DNA of 64,000 bases from Ktedonosporobacter rubrisoli (GTDB taxonomy: Bacteria > Chloroflexota > Ktedonobacteria > Ktedonobacterales > Ktedonobacteraceae): the NCBI RefSeq assembly GCF_004208415.1, contig NZ_CP035758.1:4340001-4404000 (forward strand), in the 5' to 3' direction. Under the pieces are notes generated by a model. The model searched no databases. It saw only the letters and a program-made list of their open reading frames with translations, and was not told the DNA's origin. Below, piece by piece: positions 59,509 to 64,000 of the stretch (within the stretch, counting starts at the first letter, position 1; each line of letters begins with the position of its first letter). A program made the translations under genes and the position numbers.

Positions 59509-62500
59509 TTAGAGCAAGTGTAGGGTTCGTGCGAGCTCGCTGGCTTCAACCCGATTAGTAACGTTGAGCTTACGATAAATACTCTGTACTTGCTTACGGA
59601 TGGTGTTCACCGAGACAATCAAGCTCTCAGCAATCTCAGGGTTTGTGCGCCCGGCTGCCAGCAGCTGTAAAACGCGTTGCTCCTGCGCCGAGAGCGGTTC
59701 GCTTAGAGCCGCCGGGAAGACCGGCTCGTTCGCCAGATCCAATTGATCTGTGAAGGCCCGTAGGATTTTCTGCAGATAGGGGCTAAGTGCTTTATCGCGT
59801 ATATGGGGAACAAGCTGTCTTAATACTCTGACCAACGGCTCTCCTTCATCTAGATAGAGCCTTAAGTAGCCCTCAGCATACGTCTGACGCAGCAGAGTAT
59901 GCAGCATCTGTGGTAGATCACGGCGTAGCTTACACGCGGCATAAGCCAGGAGCAAAATGGCCCTGATTTCTACTGCAATTTTACAATGCCCGGCCGCCTC
60001 AGCCGCAGTAAGCAGCCAGGTAAGCAACTCTCTGGCTCTCTCAGCTTCTTCCCGGGCAAGATACAGCCGCGCCGTCAGCAAGAAGTATCGTTCGCTGGCG
60101 TAAGATAATTGTGTTTTCTCAGGTTGTGTAAGCAGCGCCGTTTGTTCCGCTTCCTCAAGCCCGATTGGAGATAACAAGGGCAGCTTTTCATAGGCGGCAA
60201 GCTGCTGCAAGCTTCTTTGCGCTCCTGCAATATCTCCCTCAGCGAGGGAGCAGCGCGCCTGGGCAAGCAGTACAAGGCTGTAGAGCCGCGCTTCATATCG
60301 GGGCGATAAGTGGACAAGGAGCGTTGTTAAGTTGTCCCGAGCTGCATCAGGCCGTCCCTGTACGCTGTGTAGCCGCGCTAACATCACGCCCGCCTGGACA
60401 CGCGGCTCTTTGCTTTGTAATTGTTCCCCAAGCTCGTAGGCTTCTTGCGCGGCCTGCTCAGCCGCTTCTAGCTCATCCCATTCGTAGAAGAGGTGGGCCA
60501 GGCTGATTTGAGTCTCTGCAATATCGTTAACATCGTTATATGTCCTGGCCTCGGCAAGCACATACTGCAAATATTCAGCCGCCAGGTGCAACTCACCCAA
60601 TTCAATACAAGTGCGAGCTAACAGCAAGGTATTTCCCCGCACGCCATGAGGATTCTCCCTGGCTATCCAGAGATCACGTGACTCCAGAAACATACGCCTG
60701 GATAGCACAAACTGGTCACGAAAGAGAGCACTAATACCAATAACCGTCAGACAGATTGCTCGCTCGCTCTGCCTATCGAGTGGAAGCCATTCAAGCGCCT
60801 GGATGGCATATTCTCGCGCCTGGTCTATATGCTTGCGACGTTGGGCAACCATAGCCAGGAGCGCCAGAGTTATGCCTGATTGGAGACGATTCTGTCTTTC
60901 GCGCCAGATCTCGGCAGCCCTTTGCAAAAGTTGCTCAGCCTGAATAAGCAGCTCCTGCGTTAATTGATCAGGGCCTGGCCTGAGAATCATTACCGTTACA
61001 TAAGCCAGATAGAGCTGCGGACAGTCACTCATCCTTTCCAAAGAGACGTGTTCGAGCCAGCGGCGTAGCAAATGTATATCGGGATATTGGCGCATATCTG
61101 CAGTATCCGTCAGCCTGGCCAACAAGGCTAGCATATGTTCCTCGTCTCCGGCCTTAAATGCCATCTCCACAGCCTCTATGAGCAAATCCTGTTGCTCATA
61201 CCATTGACTGGCTCGCTGAAAGAGCGCTTGTAGCGTATCTGCACCCAGGCGCTGACGGGCCTCCTCTTGCATAGCCTCAGCAAAGAGCTGATGGTAGCGA
61301 TACCAGGCTTGCGGACCCTCCAGCCGCTCAAGAAAGAGATTGGCCTGCACCAACGTTTCCAGAATATCCTCACTTTCCTCAAGGCCCGTCAGGAACTCAC
61401 AAAGAGGAGCTGTCAAGCGAAGCAAGATACTGGTTTGTAGGAGAAAACGCTGGACGATCTCAGATTGCGCAGAGAGCACTTCAGCCACGAAGTAATCGAT
61501 CCAGACGCGTTCGCCTCCACTTAAGGTCGCCAGATAGTATTCAATAGCGGCGGGATTTTTTCGCTCCTGCAGAGCCAGCGAGATCAAGCGTAGTCCAGTT
61601 GGCCAACCTTCCAGCCGGTTTGCAAGTCGCGCACTATGTTCCGGTTGAAGCACAGCCGTGGGCTGCAGGAAGGTGGCCGTCTCTGCTGCCGAAAAGCGCA
61701 AATCATCGGCTCGGATCTCGCATACTTCGCCGTTTCCACGCAGGCGGGCCAGTGGAAGCGGCGGTTCAAGTCGCGTCAATAGTACAAGATGTAGCGTTAT
61801 GGGGAGATACTCAAGAAAAAAGGCTAAGGTTTCATGCACTCCCGGCTCGTCAATCGTATGATAATCGTCAAGGACAAGCAGGGCACCCTCGTTCAGGTTC
61901 GCAAGTTCGTTGAGCAAAGGTATGAGCGCCTCCTCCTTTAGGGAAGGGGGCTCGAAGGGCGGTAACCACGCTCTTGCCAAGGAGGCGGAAGACAGCAGCT
62001 TAGTCTTGATACCAAAGCTCTGGCAGGCCGTGATGACATAGTTCCAGAAGCGTATGGGATCATTATCATTGCTATCTAGAGAGATCCAGGCAACACGGGT
62101 AATTACAGTTCGCGCGGCAAGCCATTGTCTCACCAGGGTAGTCTTACCAAAGCCGGCAGGAGCCGTAATGAGGGTCAACTTGCCCATTCTGCCAGCATCG
62201 AGCCTGGCAAGCAAGCGCTCACGAAGAACTAAAGATGCGGCCAGGCGCGGCAAGTGCAGCTTGGGAGCAAGCAATATTTGCTGCTCTGCTTCCATAGCAT
62301 CAGCTACATTCTGCTGCGGGCTCGTATCACTCTGCGCAACTGCCACCTTGGGAACTGGCTCACAAGATACATTTGTGCCCTGCTGAGCCAGGCTGGCCGC
62401 AACTTGTTCCAGGCGGGCCACGCTCAGTTCAGCACTACGTCCGACATAGCGCTTCTCGACACGGTTGCCCTGGCGCCGATAGGCGTACCAGTAACTCTTT

Positions 62501-62703
62501 CCGCTTTTCTCACGCCCTTCTCTCAGCACAGAGAGGTGGCCATTTTTCCCCTCAAAGGCAAACGAGGAATGATCTGCTAACCAGGCAAGCCATAGCTCCT
62601 CATTCTGTATAAGCAAGGGCTCTAAGATATTTTTCCCCTCGATAAGCTCGTAACGCGACAGTTCGGCAGACCAGGTGAGCGTATATTTGGCAAATCTCGG
62701 CAT
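59509..62703 (-). CDS. Large ATP-binding LuxR-family (LAL/MalT-like) regulator (1064 aa)
   Basis: Residues ~1-105 form an extension (SSFAFEGKNGHLSVLREG, YWYAYRRQGNRVEKRYVGRSAELSVARLE, in part) similar to a small integrase-type DNA-binding fold. The STAND NTPase follows: Walker A APAGFGKTT at 181-189 and Walker B ALLVLDDYHTIDE. TPR-like helices fill ~480-980. The C-terminal LuxR HTH (LSAQEQRVLQLLAAGRTNPEIAESLIVSVNTIRKQVQSIY, in part) binds DNA. Signal-driven ATP-dependent oligomerisation is expected. The monooxygenase downstream is a candidate target. Confidence 0.92.
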   Translation of the reverse strand: MPRFAKYTLTWSAELSRYELIEGKNILEPLLIQNEELWLAWLADHSSFAFEGKNGHLSVLREGREKSGKSYWYAYRRQGNRVEKRYVGRSAELSVARLEQVAASLAQQGTNVSCEPVPKVAVAQSDTSPQQNVADAMEAEQQILLAPKLHLPRLAASLVLRERLLARLDAGRMGKLTLITAPAGFGKTTLVRQWLAARTVITRVAWISLDSNDNDPIRFWNYVITACQSFGIKTKLLSSASLARAWLPPFEPPSLKEEALIPLLNELANLNEGALLVLDDYHTIDEPGVHETLAFFLEYLPITLHLVLLTRLEPPLPLARLRGNGEVCEIRADDLRFSAAETATFLQPTAVLQPEHSARLANRLEGWPTGLRLISLALQERKNPAAIEYYLATLSGGERVWIDYFVAEVLSAQSEIVQRFLLQTSILLRLTAPLCEFLTGLEESEDILETLVQANLFLERLEGPQAWYRYHQLFAEAMQEEARQRLGADTLQALFQRASQWYEQQDLLIEAVEMAFKAGDEEHMLALLARLTDTADMRQYPDIHLLRRWLEHVSLERMSDCPQLYLAYVTVMILRPGPDQLTQELLIQAEQLLQRAAEIWRERQNRLQSGITLALLAMVAQRRKHIDQAREYAIQALEWLPLDRQSERAICLTVIGISALFRDQFVLSRRMFLESRDLWIARENPHGVRGNTLLLARTCIELGELHLAAEYLQYVLAEARTYNDVNDIAETQISLAHLFYEWDELEAAEQAAQEAYELGEQLQSKEPRVQAGVMLARLHSVQGRPDAARDNLTTLLVHLSPRYEARLYSLVLLAQARCSLAEGDIAGAQRSLQQLAAYEKLPLLSPIGLEEAEQTALLTQPEKTQLSYASERYFLLTARLYLAREEAERARELLTWLLTAAEAAGHCKIAVEIRAILLLAYAACKLRRDLPQMLHTLLRQTYAEGYLRLYLDEGEPLVRVLRQLVPHIRDKALSPYLQKILRAFTDQLDLANEPVFPAALSEPLSAQEQRVLQLLAAGRTNPEIAESLIVSVNTIRKQVQSIYRKLNVTNRVEASELARTLHLL

Positions 62704-62860
62704 TAGCTCGTCTTGATAAGCTCCTTTGTTCCCCAGGCACGATCTTTATAGGTAACAAATCAGCAGTTAAGTTATCTCCTGCCCCAACCAGGGCTAACCG
62801 CCTTGCCCACACTAGCTGAAAGCCAGGCTAAATAACTTCTATTTCAAAAAACCAGAAAAG

Positions 62861-63364
62861 CTAGCCCAGCAGTGAGCGCTGATAGTAGGCCATCTGAGTA
62901 GGGGCCTCCGAGACCCCCACCATGATTGTATGCAGACGCGAGATATCATACTCCCGGGAGAGAATTGTAGATAGCTCATGACAAATATACTCGGCTAAAC
63001 GCTCGGCTGAAGAATTATCGATAGGCAACTCAACAACATCTGCGCGCGGGAAAATATAGCGCTTATCGCGGAAACGGATCTCCCATTCCCTGGATGTGGG
63101 GATCAACTCCAGGTGAGTATTATGCAAGGGCAACAAGAAACGATGGTTAAGCGTGCGACAAATATCCTTAGTAATTCGCTTCAGGACCGTAAAATCAAAA
63201 ACCAGCTTATCTTCGCCAAGTTCGCCCTCAATCTCAACCATGACACAATAATTATGGCCATGCAATCGTTCGCATTTCCCGCCATAAGTAATAAAGTGGG
63301 CAGCATTAAAATCAAGGTAGCCGCCCTCTATCTTCACTTTTCGTAAAACTTGCTTGCTCGACAT
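62861..63364 (-). CDS. queD: 6-pyruvoyl-tetrahydropterin synthase/QueD-like protein (167 aa)
   Basis: Converts dihydroneopterin triphosphate to 6-carboxy- or 6-pyruvoyl-tetrahydropterin in preQ0/queuosine or folate-related pathways. Zinc and catalytic residues are visible: FNAAHFITYGGKCERLHGHNY (His, Cys, His-x-His), and later SAERLAEYICHEL and VSEAPTQMAYY. Longer than E. coli QueD (~120 aa) but within the family range. No other queuosine gene is adjacent. The start is after GAGGTTTCGGT. Confidence 0.85.
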   Translation of the reverse strand: MSSKQVLRKVKIEGGYLDFNAAHFITYGGKCERLHGHNYCVMVEIEGELGEDKLVFDFTVLKRITKDICRTLNHRFLLPLHNTHLELIPTSREWEIRFRDKRYIFPRADVVELPIDNSSAERLAEYICHELSTILSREYDISRLHTIMVGVSEAPTQMAYYQRSLLG

Positions 63365-63966
63365 ACCGAAACCTCTATCTCAAGTTATTGACACAACATT
63401 CACGCCAGCCTGGGCAATTCCTGGCATAAAGCCCTCTTCCATCTCTACTCCAAAGCGGTTTTAGAAGGATTACAGGGAAAATAGTTAAAGCTTCTCAGCT
63501 ATGGCAACCATGCCACGCTCTACGCCTGGCTTCCACTGGTTGCCAGCGCTTCACATATGTGAAAGGGATGGCAAGGCCACCCCGATAGAAATTTGCGGCA
63601 AAGAGCGATCTATAACGCAATAAAACAGGGCAATTATAGAGTTATATACGCCTACATATTCGCTGCGACAGCACAGCCGCTACTGGCGATAGCAGGCTGT
63701 GAGCACTCCCGCACTCATGATACTTCAGTTCGCCTTATTCCACCGCAACACGCTCATACTATACAATACCTTAAGCTATGTTGCAAAAATATATTGTCAG
63801 GCGTCCAACAATAAATGAGCATGAACGGCTCTCTTTTGAGAAAACTGGCAAGCTTAGCAAAGAGCTATGCCCTGGTTTTCGCCATAACTCATAAGATCAG
63901 TGTGGAAAAGCAGCGCAAGACAGAGAGGCATGCTAAGGCCTGCGTTTTCATAGAAGGATATAGAAC
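63365..63966. other. ~600-bp intergenic region at the right side
   Basis: No convincing gene; short plus-strand ORFs lack an RBS. It contains a perfect 14-bp palindrome (63550-63563) and should hold the promoter of the gene starting at 63967. Confidence 0.5.
63550..63563. promoter_or_regulatory. Palindromic operator candidate
   Basis: TTCACATATGTGAA is a perfect 14-bp palindrome in the ~600-bp region between queD and the next gene; a CRP- or TetR-type site is possible, factor unknown. Confidence 0.4.
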
Positions 63967-64000
63967 ATGAACCGTATAGATCGTTTGACCGCTATTCTCT
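63967..64000 (+). CDS. Start of a probable HTH/WYL-domain transcriptional regulator (cut by window edge)
   Basis: ATG at 63967 after AGAAGGATATAGAAC opens MNRIDRLTAIL, cut at the edge. This opening is highly typical of YafY/DeoR-like WYL regulators (MNRIDRLTAILxxLQ). Only 11 codons are visible, so the call rests on that signature alone. Confidence 0.55.
   Translation, partial: MNRIDRLTAIL

Noticed and set aside
1..64000. CRISPR array or tRNA/rRNA genes
   Set aside because: No regularly spaced direct repeats with unique spacers and no cloverleaf or rRNA-like stretch was recognised by eye; a dedicated search (tRNAscan, Infernal, CRISPR finder) would be decisive.

Overview
The window looks like chromosome (with an inserted or attached accessory block) of a Ktedonobacteria-type Chloroflexota bacterium. 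This is an inference from gene content: a giant LuxR/MalT-type regulator with the N-terminal extension common in that group, a form II CoxSLM cluster with CoxD/E/I-type maturation genes, MurJ-like flippases with proline-rich N-terminal extensions, FHA/kinase-like signalling and a WYL-type regulator. No rRNA, tRNA or CRISPR array was recognised by eye.

Region 1 (about 1-15.5 kb) is accessory DNA. About 27 small minus-strand genes run almost head to tail, most of them unrecognisable, many with an AAAGGA-type Shine-Dalgarno. Recognisable members are two SSB paralogues, a DUF488-like protein, an ECF-type sigma factor, a membrane-anchored GH73-like muramidase, a four-helix membrane protein with a coiled-coil tail and a DUF2786 protein. 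This mix is typical of plasmid or ICE backbones, although no relaxase, integrase or coupling ATPase lies inside the window. The block also holds a 182-bp imperfect palindrome (3172-3353), a 61-bp duplication, and perfect stem-loops lacking U-tracts. At its right side lie two AT-rich plus-strand genes sharing a helix-turn-helix module (one fused to a GNAT-like domain), a heptad-repeat coiled-coil gene and an ~860-bp gene-poor stretch with four copies of TGTAGCAAC.

Region 2 (15.6-30.4 kb) carries two secreted lipoproteins (one cupredoxin-like, one with an Asn-rich tail), then a molybdenum hydroxylase cluster: small [2Fe-2S] subunit, large Mo subunit with the form II motif AYRGAGR, FAD subunit, an M29 aminopeptidase, MoxR ATPase, VWA protein and two XdhC/CoxI-type proteins. 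It ends with an LCP protein, a degenerate kinase-FHA protein, an orphan encapsulated-ferritin-like protein and a PLDc_N membrane protein.

Region 3 (30.7-54.3 kb) is mostly housekeeping: homoserine dehydrogenase, two MurJ/MviN-type flippases, fatty-acid desaturase, mannose-1-phosphate guanylyltransferase, gamma-glutamyltransferase, a glycosyltransferase fused to a CysRS-C-terminal-like domain, ornithine cyclodeaminase-like protein, oligoendopeptidase F, CsbD, an alpha/beta hydrolase, a Gfo/Idh/MocA oxidoreductase, a nucleotidyltransferase, a prpB-type lyase followed by a prpD remnant, an Lrp/AsnC regulator and a three-domain kinase/M23/aminotransferase protein.

Region 4 (54.4-64 kb) has a chromosomal ParM/StbA-like actin gene with a small partner gene and an upstream mini-ORF plus hairpin, a HIT protein, an aromatic-ring FAD monooxygenase downstream of a large LuxR-family regulator, a QueD/PTPS-like protein, and the first codons of a probable WYL-type regulator at the right edge.

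Three genes (the second xdhC, hom and the first murJ) are each interrupted by exactly one missing base at or near a G/C run. The shared pattern suggests sequencing indels rather than three independent pseudogenes, and should be settled before any biological reading.
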